64,000 bases of DNA from Thermoanaerobaculum sp964488355 (GCA_964488355.1 CAZAUJ010000002.1:62001-126000); one strand, 5' to 3'. Positions 1 to 7,509 are shown, numbered from the stretch's first letter. Program-made: numbers and translations. Notes: a model not told the origin generated them from the letters alone.

Positions 1-565
1 CCGCAGCAGCCTCCTCTACGGCAACCGGGTAGGCAGCTTGTATGCGGGCCACGGCCGCGCGTGGCAAGGCTTTGGGGATGCGGTCCAAGCCGGCACCGCG
101 GATGGCCGTGGTGGCCACCACGGGGATACCCAGCCGTTGTTCCAGCGTCGCCACCTCCACACGCACGCCCAGATCCCGCGCCTCGTCCTCCAGATTCAAA
201 AGCAGCATCTGCCGCCGCCCAAGCTCCGCCAGCTGCAGCGTCAAGTAGAGGGCGCGGCGAAGGTTTTTCATGTCCCCCACCTGCACCACCGTGGCATTCG
301 GTTCGGCAAGGAGGAGGTCGCGGGTGACGGCCTCGTCCTCCGACTGGGGGGTGAGGGAGTTGGTGCCCGGCGTGTCAATCACCTCGGGAGCACTTGGCAG
401 CGCGCTGGCGCGGGCGCGAGCAATTTCCACCGTGGTGCCCGGGTAGTTAGCCACCGTCACGTAGGTGCGGCAAAGGGCACCGAAAACCACGCTTTTTCCC
501 ACGTTGGGATTGCCAACCAGTAGTAACGGTGGCACCCCGGCCTTTTGGGCAGCCACGGGCCTCAT
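1..565 (-). CDS. feoB: Ferrous iron transport protein B (FeoB-type GTPase), N-terminal part, runs off the window
   Basis: About 188 residues of the cytosolic G domain are present; the membrane part lies beyond base 1. Seen in the translation: G1 GNPNVGKS near residue 18, G2 YPGTTVE, G3 DTPG, a G4-like NLED and a G5-like ATTAIRG. FeoB imports Fe(II) across the inner membrane, with the G domain gating the pore. The ATG at 565 is preceded by a GGGGGGGAG ribosome site. It sits 83 bp downstream of a Fur-family gene on the same strand, which supports an iron role. No feoA gene lies between them. The family is clear from the motifs, but the identity rests on the G domain only. Confidence 0.85.
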   Translation of the reverse strand, partial: MRPVAAQKAGVPPLLLVGNPNVGKSVVFGALCRTYVTVANYPGTTVEIARARASALPSAPEVIDTPGTNSLTPQSEDEAVTRDLLLAEPNATVVQVGDMKNLRRALYLTLQLAELGRRQMLLLNLEDEARDLGVRVEVATLEQRLGIPVVATTAIRGAGLDRIPKALPRAAVARIQAAYPVAVEEAAA

Positions 566-582
566 GCTCCCCCCCGGGCCTA

Positions 583-621
583 AGCGTAAGCCCTCGCGGC
601 GACTCTGTCAAGTATGCTTAA
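583..621 (-). promoter_or_regulatory. Possible feoB promoter with a palindrome over the -35 box
   Basis: On the minus strand a perfect TTGACA (611-606) is followed after 17 bases by a weak -10 TACGCT (588-583). The -35 overlaps an imperfect inverted repeat TCAAG-TATG-CTTAA (608-621), which could be a metalloregulator site. It does not look like a canonical Fur box. The -10 is poor and would place the transcript start only about ten bases before the feoB ATG, so this is tentative. Confidence 0.3.
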
Positions 622-648
622 CTAAGCGCGGCGCCGAGAGAGAGGACC

Positions 649-1089
649 TCACTCTACCTGCCGGCACTCGGCGCAAATACCTTGGATTTGCAAGGCGAAG
701 TAGGTTGGGCGGAAGCCTCTTTCCGCACAAAGCTCACGCTGCCGTTCCTCAAGGAGGGCGTCGAAGAACTCAATGATCTTCCCACAGCGGGTACAGACCA
801 TGTGGTCGTGGCGCTGGCCGGGAGTGACCTTTTCGTAGACGTAGTGTTCACGGCCAAGGCGTGCCCTGCGGGCCAAGCCGCACTGGACGAGAAGCTCCAA
901 GGTTCGGTAAACGGTGGCACGGGAGGCTTTTTTGCCTCGCTGGCGGATTTGAAAGAGCAGGGAGTCGGCATCGAGATGGCCTTCGGAGGTGAGCAGTTCC
1001 TCCACCAACATGAGACGCTCCTTCGTCACCTTGAGGTTGTTGTCGCGGAGATACTGGACGAACAGCTTCTGAGCCCGCTTCACATCCAT
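649..1089 (-). CDS. Fur/PerR/Zur-family metal-responsive transcriptional repressor
   Basis: This 146-residue protein has the Fur layout: an N-terminal winged helix (TVYRTLELL recognition region) and a C-terminal dimerisation and metal domain with HDHMVCTRCGKIIEF and a second CAEC cysteine pair near the end, which would hold structural zinc. Such proteins repress iron or zinc uptake, or peroxide defence, when metal-loaded. The start at 1089 has GGAGG eight bases upstream; an in-frame ATG at 1122 has no good ribosome site. The feoB-type gene immediately downstream makes an iron-sensing Fur role most likely, but PerR or Zur cannot be excluded from sequence alone. Confidence 0.9.
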   Translation of the reverse strand: MDVKRAQKLFVQYLRDNNLKVTKERLMLVEELLTSEGHLDADSLLFQIRQRGKKASRATVYRTLELLVQCGLARRARLGREHYVYEKVTPGQRHDHMVCTRCGKIIEFFDALLEERQRELCAERGFRPTYFALQIQGICAECRQVE

Positions 1090-1133
1090 GGCCTCGCCCT
1101 CCGCTGGGAGACTGAAATTCATTCACTCAGAGG

Positions 1134-1496
1134 CTAGTGCTTTTCTTTGCTGGTGTCAAGGGATGCGCCGTTGGCCATGTGCACCAGGCCTTCCAGCACC
1201 CCACCTTCCTCCACCACGAGGGCCGGCGTCCAGATTTCAGCAAAAACCCTCCCCCCGGGGTGGACAATGAGCTTTTCCTTGACCCGCACCTTGCCGCGGA
1301 CCGTGCCGGCCACCAACAGCCTGCCCACCTCCACATCGCCTTCCACCAGCCCGCCCTCGCCCACCAGCAGCTCGGCAGCACTGCGAACCGTGCCCACCAC
1401 GTGTCCATGGATCCGCAGCAAATCGGAAAAATCCACCTCGCCGCGAATGGTGCAGCCCTGATCAAGAAAACCGTTGAGGGTCGTGGGCTTCTTCAT
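1134..1496 (-). CDS. Bactofilin (polymer-forming cytoskeletal protein)
   Basis: A 120-residue protein dominated by a short-period beta pattern of alternating hydrophobic residues and glycines (GEVDFSDLLRIHGHVVGTV, then VEGDVEVGRLLVAGTVRGKV), as expected for the right-handed beta-helix of bactofilins. Bactofilins assemble into membrane-associated filaments without nucleotide and organise cell shape, stalks or chromosome segregation machinery. The start ATG overlaps the parB stop codon by 4 bp (ATGA), so the two are translationally coupled. The context suggests a scaffold linked to ParAB, as is known for Myxococcus bactofilins, but the link here is inference from gene order. Confidence 0.85.
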   Translation of the reverse strand: MKKPTTLNGFLDQGCTIRGEVDFSDLLRIHGHVVGTVRSAAELLVGEGGLVEGDVEVGRLLVAGTVRGKVRVKEKLIVHPGGRVFAEIWTPALVVEEGGVLEGLVHMANGASLDTSKEKH

Positions 1497-2323
1497 TGCG
1501 CCTCCCCCACTAAGCGGCGGAAAAGGCGAATGAGCTCTGCCTCCTGGGCAAAGCTGATGCGGATTTCACCTCCCCGCCTACGGCGACGAATGGTGACCTT
1601 GGTTCCGAGGGCCAAGCTCAAGCGGTCCTCCGCTTCTGCCGTTTCGGGGTCCTTGGGTTGGCGGCGGGCGGGAGCCTTGGGCCGCAGACGGCGCTCCAGC
1701 TCGCGCACGCTCCAGCCCTCGGCCACGCAGCGCTCGGCGAGCTCCTCCTGTTGCTCCGGGTTTGTCAATCCCGCCAAAGCCCGCGCGTGGCCGGCAGAGA
1801 GGGCACCCTCGTCCACCAGGGCTTGCACGGGCAGAGGTAGGTTGAGAAGGCGCAAGGCATTGGCTACGGTGGAGCGGTCCTTGCCTACCCTGGCGGCAAT
1901 TTCTTCCTGAGAAAGCCCCAACTCGCTGCGCAAGTGATGAAAAGCTCGGGCCTCTTCGATCGGTGTGAGGTCCTCACGTTGGAGGTTTTCGATGAGGGCG
2001 AGAGCCAGGCGATCCGCATCCGTATCGGCCTGGTGGACCACCGCTGGCACCTTTGCCAGCCCGGCCAGCTGGGCGGCTCGCCAACGGCGCTCGCCGGCGA
2101 TGAGCACGTATCCACCCTCAGCCGGGGCAACGACAATCGGCTGCAGGAGCCCGTGAGCCTTAAGGGAGGCGGCCAGTTCCTGCAGGCCCTCGGCAGAAAA
2201 TTGCCGGCGGGGCTGAAGGGGGTTTGGGCGGATGGCTGAGACGGGTATTTCGAGCACACCACGCGTGCTCCCCACCTCCGGCAGGAGGGCCGAAAGACCC
2301 TTACCGAGCGCCGGTCGTTTCAT
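1493..2323 (-). CDS. parB: Chromosome-partitioning protein ParB (CTPase clamp, parS-binding)
   Basis: A 276-residue ParB/Spo0J. It has the usual N-terminal ParA-stimulating start (KGLSALLPE), the CTP-binding region with the GERRWRA motif, a helix-turn-helix region (LSQEEIAARVGKDRSTVANAL) that reads parS, and a C-terminal dimerisation part. It loads as a sliding clamp at parS and with ParA segregates origins. The ATG at 2323 was chosen over an upstream in-frame codon at 2377 because KGLSALLP is the conserved ParB N-terminus. It overlaps the end of parA by 23 bp. The cognate site lies at 3106-3121. Confidence 0.95.
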   Translation of the reverse strand: MKRPALGKGLSALLPEVGSTRGVLEIPVSAIRPNPLQPRRQFSAEGLQELAASLKAHGLLQPIVVAPAEGGYVLIAGERRWRAAQLAGLAKVPAVVHQADTDADRLALALIENLQREDLTPIEEARAFHHLRSELGLSQEEIAARVGKDRSTVANALRLLNLPLPVQALVDEGALSAGHARALAGLTNPEQQEELAERCVAEGWSVRELERRLRPKAPARRQPKDPETAEAEDRLSLALGTKVTIRRRRRGGEIRISFAQEAELIRLFRRLVGEAQ

Positions 2324-3122
2324 AGGCCAGCCTCCGGTGCAAAAGCTCGCGCGCCAAGGCAAGGTACGCCTGAGCACCGCGACTTTTAATGTCGTACTCC
2401 ATGATGGTGCGGCCGAAGGAAGGCGCTTCGGCCAAGCGCACGTTCCGGGGCACGATGGTTGAAAGGGTTTGGTTGCCGAAAAACCGTCGAACCTCCTCCA
2501 CCACCTGGTTGGCCAAGCTCAAGCGCTCGTCGTAAAGGGTGAGCACCACCCCCTCAATTTCCAGGTTAGGGTTCCAGGCCGCTCGCACGCGCTCCAGGGT
2601 GCGCATCAGCTCACTTACGCCCTCCAGGGCAAAGTATTCGCACTGAATGGGGACCAGCACCGAATGAGCTGCAGCCAGTGCGTTGAGGGTTAACAGGCCC
2701 AGGGAGGGGGGGCAGTCAATCAGCACCCATTGGTGTGGGGGTGGCGACGAGCGCAGCGCCTGCGCCAGGCAGAGAGCGCGATCCGGGCGAGGGAGAAGCT
2801 CCACCTCCGCTCCCACCAAGTCGGCCCTGGCGGGCAAGAGGTCGAGCCCGGGAAAGGATGTCGGGACCACCGCCTTGGACAACGGCACCAATCCCTCCAG
2901 CACCTCGTAGGAGGTAGGGCCATCCTGTTGGCTCCACCCTAAGCCGGAGCTGCAGTTGGATTGGGGATCCAAGTCCACAACCAACACGCTCTGCTCGAAG
3001 GTAGCCAGGGCTGCACCCAGGTTCATGACCGTGGTGGTTTTGCCCACGCCGCCCTTTTGGTTGGCTACGGCCACAACCCTCTGCCCATCAGCCCCTTGCG
3101 CTCCCTGTTTCACGTGGAACAT
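2301..3122 (-). CDS. parA: Chromosome-partitioning ATPase ParA (Soj family)
   Basis: A 273-residue deviant-Walker ATPase: KGGVGKTTT at residues 23-31 with the signature lysine, DLDPQSN for the A' motif and IDCPPSLGLLT for Walker B. It binds DNA as an ATP dimer on the nucleoid and moves ParB-parS complexes. The ATG at 3122 gives the N-terminus MFHVKQ, which is the translation of an embedded parS site and occurs in other chromosomal rsmG/parA genes; the longer upstream open frame runs inside rsmG and is not credible. It overlaps rsmG by 13 bp and parB by 23 bp. Confidence 0.95.
   Translation of the reverse strand: MFHVKQGAQGADGQRVVAVANQKGGVGKTTTVMNLGAALATFEQSVLVVDLDPQSNCSSGLGWSQQDGPTSYEVLEGLVPLSKAVVPTSFPGLDLLPARADLVGAEVELLPRPDRALCLAQALRSSPPPHQWVLIDCPPSLGLLTLNALAAAHSVLVPIQCEYFALEGVSELMRTLERVRAAWNPNLEIEGVVLTLYDERLSLANQVVEEVRRFFGNQTLSTIVPRNVRLAEAPSFGRTIMEYDIKSRGAQAYLALARELLHRRLAYETTGAR
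3106..3121. promoter_or_regulatory. parS: parS centromere site
   Basis: The 16-mer TGTTTCACGTGGAACA reads TGTTCCACGTGAAACA on the other strand, matching the well-conserved chromosomal parS sequence, with one mismatch to the perfect palindrome TGTTTCACGTGAAACA. It spans the rsmG stop codon (3110-3112) and two of the three bases of the parA start codon (3120-3122). About 2.9 kb from dnaA, it lies where primary parS sites are expected, and it is the likely ParB nucleation site. Confidence 0.9.
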
Positions 3123-3715
3123 GGCCCCCAAACCACCAAGCGCCCCCTCTGGGGGTTTGGCAGCGCGCAGGTTACCACAAGCTCCAATCCGGCGGGCGCA
3201 TCTACCTCCGCCCTCGGCCCTGCCCACCAGAAAAACCGCCCTCCCGGGGCCAAAAGCCTCGCTCCCCGCTCCTCCCACACGCTCCGGGCAAGGGCCCGAA
3301 CCGTCACGTTTTGCACCGCTATTGGCTCGACGCTCGCCACCGACATGCGTCTTACCTCCGCGTTCAGGCCCAACTCCCGGACCACCTCCTTCAGGAAAGC
3401 CCACCGCCGCTTTCTCGGCTCCAAAAGCAGCCCCCCCACATCCCGACGCGCCACCAGCAGCGGGATGGCCGGAAACCCATTGCCGCTACCAAGGTCCAGG
3501 AGCCTGCCGGCTCCCAGCAACGGCGCAGCCACCAGTGACTCCAGCAGGTGGTCCCGCAGCAGCTCCTCCTCTCCCAAGGATCCCGTGAGGTCACAAGCCC
3601 CACCCCAGACCTCTAGCAGCTCCAAGTAACACGCCAGCGCATCGGCGTAAGGGGCACAGGCGGGCAAGGCCCTCACCCGCTGCCACCAGCTCGCTCGGTC
3701 AGACCGACCCACCAT
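3110..3715 (-). CDS. rsmG: 16S rRNA (guanine527-N7)-methyltransferase RsmG
   Basis: A 201-residue Rossmann-fold SAM methyltransferase. The SAM-binding motif LDLGSGNGFPAIPL near residue 72 is diagnostic of RsmG (GidB), which methylates G527 in the 530 loop of 16S rRNA. It lies between yidC (17 bp overlap) and parA (13 bp overlap). In many bacteria mnmE and mnmG sit between yidC and rsmG; both are absent here. The terminal codons overlap the parS site. The start is an ATG at 3715. Confidence 0.93.
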   Translation of the reverse strand: MVGRSDRASWWQRVRALPACAPYADALACYLELLEVWGGACDLTGSLGEEELLRDHLLESLVAAPLLGAGRLLDLGSGNGFPAIPLLVARRDVGGLLLEPRKRRWAFLKEVVRELGLNAEVRRMSVASVEPIAVQNVTVRALARSVWEERGARLLAPGGRFFWWAGPRAEVDAPAGLELVVTCALPNPQRGRLVVWGPCST

Positions 3716-5210
3716 CCCTTTGCAGCAGCTTCTCGGTCAGGAGCTGCTGCCCGATGGTCAAGAGGTTGTTCACCAGCCAGTAGAGCACCAACCCCGACGG
3801 GAAGTTCATGAACATCAGACCAAAAACAAAAGGCATGACCATAAACAGGCGTCGCTGCGCCGGGTCGCCCGTCTGCGGTGCCAGCCGCTGTTGCAGCACC
3901 ATTGAGGCGGTCATGAGGATCGGCGTAATGTAGGTGGGGTCCTTCGCCGACAGGTCCTTGATCCACAACACGAAGGGCTGGTGACGTAGCTCGATGGCAA
4001 AGGCAAAGAGGGTGTAGAGGGCCCAGAGAATGGGAATTTGCACCAGCATGGGCAAGCACCCGCCCATGGGGTTGACACCCTCGCGCCGGTACAGCTCCAT
4101 GATTTCCTGGTTCATCCGCGCCCGCACGCTCCCGTCTTTCTTCGCCCGCTCCTGGTAGCGCTCCTGAATAGCCTTAATTTTCGGCTGTAGCTTGGCCATC
4201 CGCCGCATGGCTACGGTGCTTTTATGGGTCAACGGAAAAAGCAAGAGGCGGATGAGTGCCGTGAGCACGATGATCCCCACGCCCCAGTTGCCCGACCAGC
4301 CGTGAATCCAGCGCAAAAGCTCCAAGAAAATCAACGAAAAAAAGCCGAATAGGCCAAAGGAAAGGGTCTTCTCTAAACCGCGGTTAAAGCTCTTCAGCAG
4401 CTTGTGCTCTTTGGGCAAACCCGCCAAGAGCCCGGCCACCTCCCCCGGGGCCTCCACCACCGCCACACCCTCTCTTCCATCCAACCAACCGTTCCCCGGC
4501 TCTTCCGGCAGCAGAGCCAGCAAAAAGTACTGATCCTCCGCCCCAACAAAGGCCGCCTTTGGGCCAACCGCGACTCGCTCCCCCTTTCCCCGCGTGACCC
4601 GTTGCAGCTTTTCCGCCAAGGCGACGAAATCCGCGCGTCCCAGCGACCCGGAAGCCCTCTCCCCACCCCAGGTAGCCAGCCCGCGGCTCACTACCACCCT
4701 CACTGGCCCGCCAAAGCCCAGGGCTCGGATCCGCACCCGCAGCCCAAACCGCCCGTCAACCGCCAACTCCTTTTCCACCCAGCGGCCCTGGCCATCCGCC
4801 CACTCCAACCTCAGCCCCTTTTCCCTCCGCTCCACCCGGTAAAGACCCTCGTTCCAGGGCCCGGTCTCTGCCAGGCTGAGTACCGCACCACCCTTGGGCA
4901 ACAGCTCCTGCTCTTGCCCCTTCTGGTCGCGATAGCCTGCCAGTTTCCAGGAAACCACCACCCCACCCCGGTTGCTCACCTCCACCCGGAAGCCCTCACC
5001 CTCCAAAACCACCCGCTCCTCCTCTTGTGCCTCCACACGTTGCCTTGGCCCCGCTCCGCTCGGCTCTTCCTTTGCTTCGCCCGACGCCGCCGCGCCCGCT
5101 GGCGCGTGCGCCACCCCCTCACCCCGCGGCGGCGCTGGTGGGAAAAGGGAATACCAAAGCACCACCGCCACTACCGAAAGCAACACCGCCAGCAACGCCC
5201 GTCGTTCCAT
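3699..5210 (-). CDS. yidC: Membrane protein insertase YidC
   Basis: A 503-residue long-form (Gram-negative type) YidC. An N-terminal anchor (ALLAVLLSVVAVVLWYSLF) is followed by a large periplasmic beta domain, then the conserved insertase core with the hydrophilic-groove segments (FGLFGFFSLIFLELLRWI, GWSGNWGVGIIVLTALIR, MGGCLPMLVQIPILWALY) and terminal helices ending in FPSGLVLYWLVNNL. It inserts Sec-dependent and Sec-independent inner-membrane proteins. The ATG at 5210 places the signal anchor at the N-terminus; the upstream in-frame extension overlaps yidD. The long periplasmic domain argues for a cell with an outer membrane. Confidence 0.95.
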   Translation of the reverse strand: MERRALLAVLLSVVAVVLWYSLFPPAPPRGEGVAHAPAGAAASGEAKEEPSGAGPRQRVEAQEEERVVLEGEGFRVEVSNRGGVVVSWKLAGYRDQKGQEQELLPKGGAVLSLAETGPWNEGLYRVERREKGLRLEWADGQGRWVEKELAVDGRFGLRVRIRALGFGGPVRVVVSRGLATWGGERASGSLGRADFVALAEKLQRVTRGKGERVAVGPKAAFVGAEDQYFLLALLPEEPGNGWLDGREGVAVVEAPGEVAGLLAGLPKEHKLLKSFNRGLEKTLSFGLFGFFSLIFLELLRWIHGWSGNWGVGIIVLTALIRLLLFPLTHKSTVAMRRMAKLQPKIKAIQERYQERAKKDGSVRARMNQEIMELYRREGVNPMGGCLPMLVQIPILWALYTLFAFAIELRHQPFVLWIKDLSAKDPTYITPILMTASMVLQQRLAPQTGDPAQRRLFMVMPFVFGLMFMNFPSGLVLYWLVNNLLTIGQQLLTEKLLQRDGGSV

Positions 5211-5227
5211 TCGCCAAACCCCTTTCT

Positions 5228-5434
5228 TCAAGGCCGAGGCACCGGGTCGTAGCCGCCCGCCCGAAAGGGATGGCAGCGTGCCAGCCGCCGCACGCCCAGC
5301 CACACTCCGCGCCAAAAGCCCCAAAGCAACACCGCCTCACGCATGTATTCGGAGCAGGTGGGTTCATACCGGCAGGCGGGTGGCAAAAGAGGCGAGACCC
5401 ACCTCTTGTAGCTTGCCAGCAGCCAAACGGTCAT
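5228..5434 (-). CDS. yidD: YidD, membrane protein insertion efficiency factor
   Basis: A 68-residue protein with the family signature YKRWVSPLLPPACRYEPTCSEYM near the N-terminus and conserved cysteines. YidD is a small membrane-associated protein that aids YidC-dependent insertion. The ATG at 5434 overlaps the rnpA stop by 4 bp (ATGA), and yidC starts 17 bp later, the usual rnpA-yidD-yidC order. A longer in-frame start at 5503 would extend into rnpA and is less likely. Confidence 0.9.
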   Translation of the reverse strand: MTVWLLASYKRWVSPLLPPACRYEPTCSEYMREAVLLWGFWRGVWLGVRRLARCHPFRAGGYDPVPRP

Positions 5435-5784
5435 CCTGGCAGCAGCAGACGGCGCAAGCCCTTTCTCACGCACCTTTGGAAATCCCCGACCAACTCCTGC
5501 CACGGCGCCTCCGCCAGCTCCCGCTTGCTGTTCACCACCAGGTCCACCGGCAGACCTTCAAGCCCGTGTCCGGCTACGGCCACCAACGCCCTCACCCGCC
5601 GGCGGCACCGGTTCCGCACCACCGCACAGCCCACCTTGCGGCTAGCAGTTATGCCAAGGCGCATACCCCCCTCTCCACCGCGCCAGCAGAGAAACAACAC
5701 GAGAAAGGCGCCGCTCGCCCTGACTCCTTCGCGATACGCGCGGGTGAAATCCTCCCGCCTCCGCAGCCCCTGCCAACGCACCAA
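5431..5784 (-). CDS. rnpA: Ribonuclease P protein component
   Basis: A 117-residue basic protein with the RnpA features RRREDFTRAYREG near the N-terminus and the RNR-type motif VVRNRCRRRVR. It binds the RNase P RNA and tRNA 5' leaders to support tRNA and tmRNA maturation. The frame opens with a TTG at 5784, followed at once by a GTG; either may be used, and translation is probably coupled to rpmH, which ends only 3 bp upstream. The RNase P RNA gene was not found in this window. Confidence 0.9.
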   Translation of the reverse strand: MVRWQGLRRREDFTRAYREGVRASGAFLVLFLCWRGGEGGMRLGITASRKVGCAVVRNRCRRRVRALVAVAGHGLEGLPVDLVVNSKRELAEAPWQELVGDFQRCVRKGLRRLLLPG

Positions 5785-5787
5785 CGC

Positions 5788-5922
5788 TTACGGCGTCAGC
5801 CGCGCGCGGCCCTTCCCTCGCCGCGCAGCCAACACCCGCCGACCGCCGGGCGTCCGCATGCGTGCACGGAAGCCGTGGGTTTTCTTCCGCCGCCAGTTAT
5901 TCGGCTGAAAAGTTCTTTTCAT
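5788..5922 (-). CDS. rpmH: 50S ribosomal protein L34
   Basis: A 44-residue, very basic protein beginning MKRTFQPNNWRRKKTHGF and continuing RARMRTPGGRRVL, a near-textbook L34 sequence. One small oddity is tryptophan at position 10, where arginine or lysine is common. It heads the minus-strand cluster rpmH-rnpA-yidD-yidC-rsmG-parA-parB and is read from a good promoter at 5962-5990. A GAGGTG ribosome site lies just before the ATG at 5922. Confidence 0.95.
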   Translation of the reverse strand: MKRTFQPNNWRRKKTHGFRARMRTPGGRRVLAARRGKGRARLTP

Positions 5923-5961
5923 CGGACACCTCGCTCTGGCCTTAAGGCCTCGAACCACAAA

Positions 5962-5990
5962 AGTCTACAACCAGCCTCTCCCTCCGTCAA
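5962..5990 (-). promoter_or_regulatory. rpmH operon promoter
   Basis: On the minus strand TTGACG (5990-5985), a 17-base spacer and TAGACT (5967-5962) form a near-consensus housekeeping promoter. The predicted transcript starts near 5955, leaving a leader of about 33 bases that holds the rpmH ribosome site. The remainder of the 127-bp rpmH-dnaA spacer shows no consensus DnaA box and no clear dnaA promoter. Confidence 0.6.
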
Positions 5991-6049
5991 TTGCTGTGCC
6001 CTCAGTTGTGTTAAACTTCCCACCCCTGGTTCTCGGACCGGACCTGGCC

Positions 6050-7336
6050 ATGCGCGACCCAAACACGCTCTGGCACGCCGCTCTCCAACACCTGGCGAAC
6101 AAGCTTCCCCAAGAGGAGGTGGACTCCTGGTTCGCTCCCCTTCGTCCTTTACCTCCAGAGGGCGATTCGTTCCGCCTCCAGGCTCCCTCCGCCGTTTACG
6201 CCCGCTACCTCAGCGAGCAGCACGCCACCCTTTTGGAAGAAGCGATCGCCTTGGCGGCCGGCACCCCCCTGCACGTCGTGATCACCACCACCCCTGAGGA
6301 TCGGGGCCAGCAGCCCTTGCCCACCTTCCACTTCAACCCTCGCTACACCTTTCAAACCTTCGTCGAGGGCCCTTCCAACGCGTTTGCGCGCGCTGCCGCC
6401 GAAGCTGTAGCCAAGAACCCTGGCCAAGGGTACAACCCCCTTTTCATTTATGCCGCTTCAGGTCTAGGAAAAACCCACTTGCTGCATGCCATAGGAAACC
6501 ACCTCCGCAGTCAAAAACCTCGCCTGCGTGTGGCCTATGTTCCCACGGAGAAATTTGTTAACGACCTTATCCTCTCAATTCGCCTGCAGAAAATGAACGA
6601 GTTTCGCCAGTTTTATCGCCACACCGACGTCTTGCTGCTAGACGACTGCCACATCCTTGCGGGCAAAGAGCGCTGCCAGGAAGAGTTTTTCCATACCTTC
6701 AATACCCTCCATGAAGCGCAAAGGCAAATTGTCCTTACCTCCGATACGCCTCCCCACGACATTTCCGGTCTGGAAGAGCGGCTGCGCACACGCTTCGCGT
6801 GGGGTTTGGTTGCTGACATTCAGGCCCCGGACCTGGAAACCCGCTGCGCCATCATTAGGGAAAAGGCCCACCTGGAGGGCCATCAGCTTCCCGACGATGT
6901 GGTCTCGTTCATTGCCACGCGCAGCAGGGAAAATATCCGCCAACTCGAGGGCTACCTTCACCGGCTGTTCGTTTTCATGGCCCTGACTCACCGGCCCCCC
7001 ACCCTCGAAACCGTCCGCGAAGCCCTCTACCCCCTCCTCCCGAGCGAGCGTATGGCCACACCTCAGGAGATCATCCGCTTTGTTGCCCACCACTACGGCG
7101 TCAAGGTGGCCGATCTCAAGGGAAGAGACAACCGCCGCAGCGTTGCCTTTCCCCGCCAGGTGGCCATGTACCTGCTGCGCGAGGTTTTGAACCTCTCCTA
7201 TCCGGAGATTGGCCGGCTTTTTGGCAAGCACCACACCACCGTTCTCTACTCTGTGGAACAAATTGCCGCCCAGCGGCGCACGAACCCCAACCTGGACGCC
7301 ACCCTTGCCTCCTTTGTGGAACAGTTTCGCTCCTGA
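6050..7336 (+). CDS. dnaA: Chromosomal replication initiator DnaA
   Basis: A 428-residue DnaA. The N-terminal domain opens LWHAALQHLANKL; Walker A is ASGLGKTH at residues 136-143, Walker B is LLLDDCH at 195-201 followed by the AGKERCQEEFFHTFN sensor region; the C-terminal signature runs from GRDNRRSVAFPRQ (358-370). The DNA-reading loop is FGKHHTTV (391-398), one residue shorter than the usual FGGRDHTTV and with His in place of the Asp. The ATG at 6050 aligns with known N-termini; an in-frame GTG at 5996 would add 18 residues. No clear ribosome site is visible. Confidence 0.97.
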   Translation: MRDPNTLWHAALQHLANKLPQEEVDSWFAPLRPLPPEGDSFRLQAPSAVYARYLSEQHATLLEEAIALAAGTPLHVVITTTPEDRGQQPLPTFHFNPRYTFQTFVEGPSNAFARAAAEAVAKNPGQGYNPLFIYAASGLGKTHLLHAIGNHLRSQKPRLRVAYVPTEKFVNDLILSIRLQKMNEFRQFYRHTDVLLLDDCHILAGKERCQEEFFHTFNTLHEAQRQIVLTSDTPPHDISGLEERLRTRFAWGLVADIQAPDLETRCAIIREKAHLEGHQLPDDVVSFIATRSRENIRQLEGYLHRLFVFMALTHRPPTLETVREALYPLLPSERMATPQEIIRFVAHHYGVKVADLKGRDNRRSVAFPRQVAMYLLREVLNLSYPEIGRLFGKHHTTVLYSVEQIAAQRRTNPNLDATLASFVEQFRS

Positions 7337-7509
7337 CCACCCCCTCCCCACTTTTCCCAACCTCTATCCACAGCTTTCTCCACATCCGCCCTCTTGCCAA
7401 GCCGTGTTTCCCCTGCTCCTTGCCTGTCTGCCTCTCTTTTCCACGCTCTCGACGGCTACGACAAAAACGTGTAAGCTTTCACCGTACCGTAGTCGCCGGA
7501 GGGCAACTC
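7337..7509. other. dnaA-dnaN spacer: candidate part of the replication origin
   Basis: This 173-bp gene-free spacer holds two near-consensus DnaA boxes in tandem on the plus strand, CTATCCACA (7364-7372) and TTCTCCACA (7376-7384), each one mismatch from TTATCCACA. Two copies of TGTGGAACA (7252-7260, 7315-7323) sit just upstream inside dnaA, and TTTTCCACA (8226-8234) lies inside dnaN. No strongly AT-rich unwinding element is seen. The dnaN ribosome site GGAGG lies at the right end (7498-7502). The location fits oriC, but the boxes are weak. Confidence 0.45.

Noticed and set aside
2301..3404. A longer ParA starting at 3404
   Set aside because: The extra 94 residues lie within rsmG and are Gly/Arg-rich; the MFHVKQ start fits the family.
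4972..6297. A 441-codon plus-strand open frame over yidC, yidD, rnpA, rpmH and into dnaA
   Set aside because: Antisense to five clearly conserved genes and of a low-complexity Pro/Arg/Ser/Thr-rich composition typical of high-GC shadow frames.
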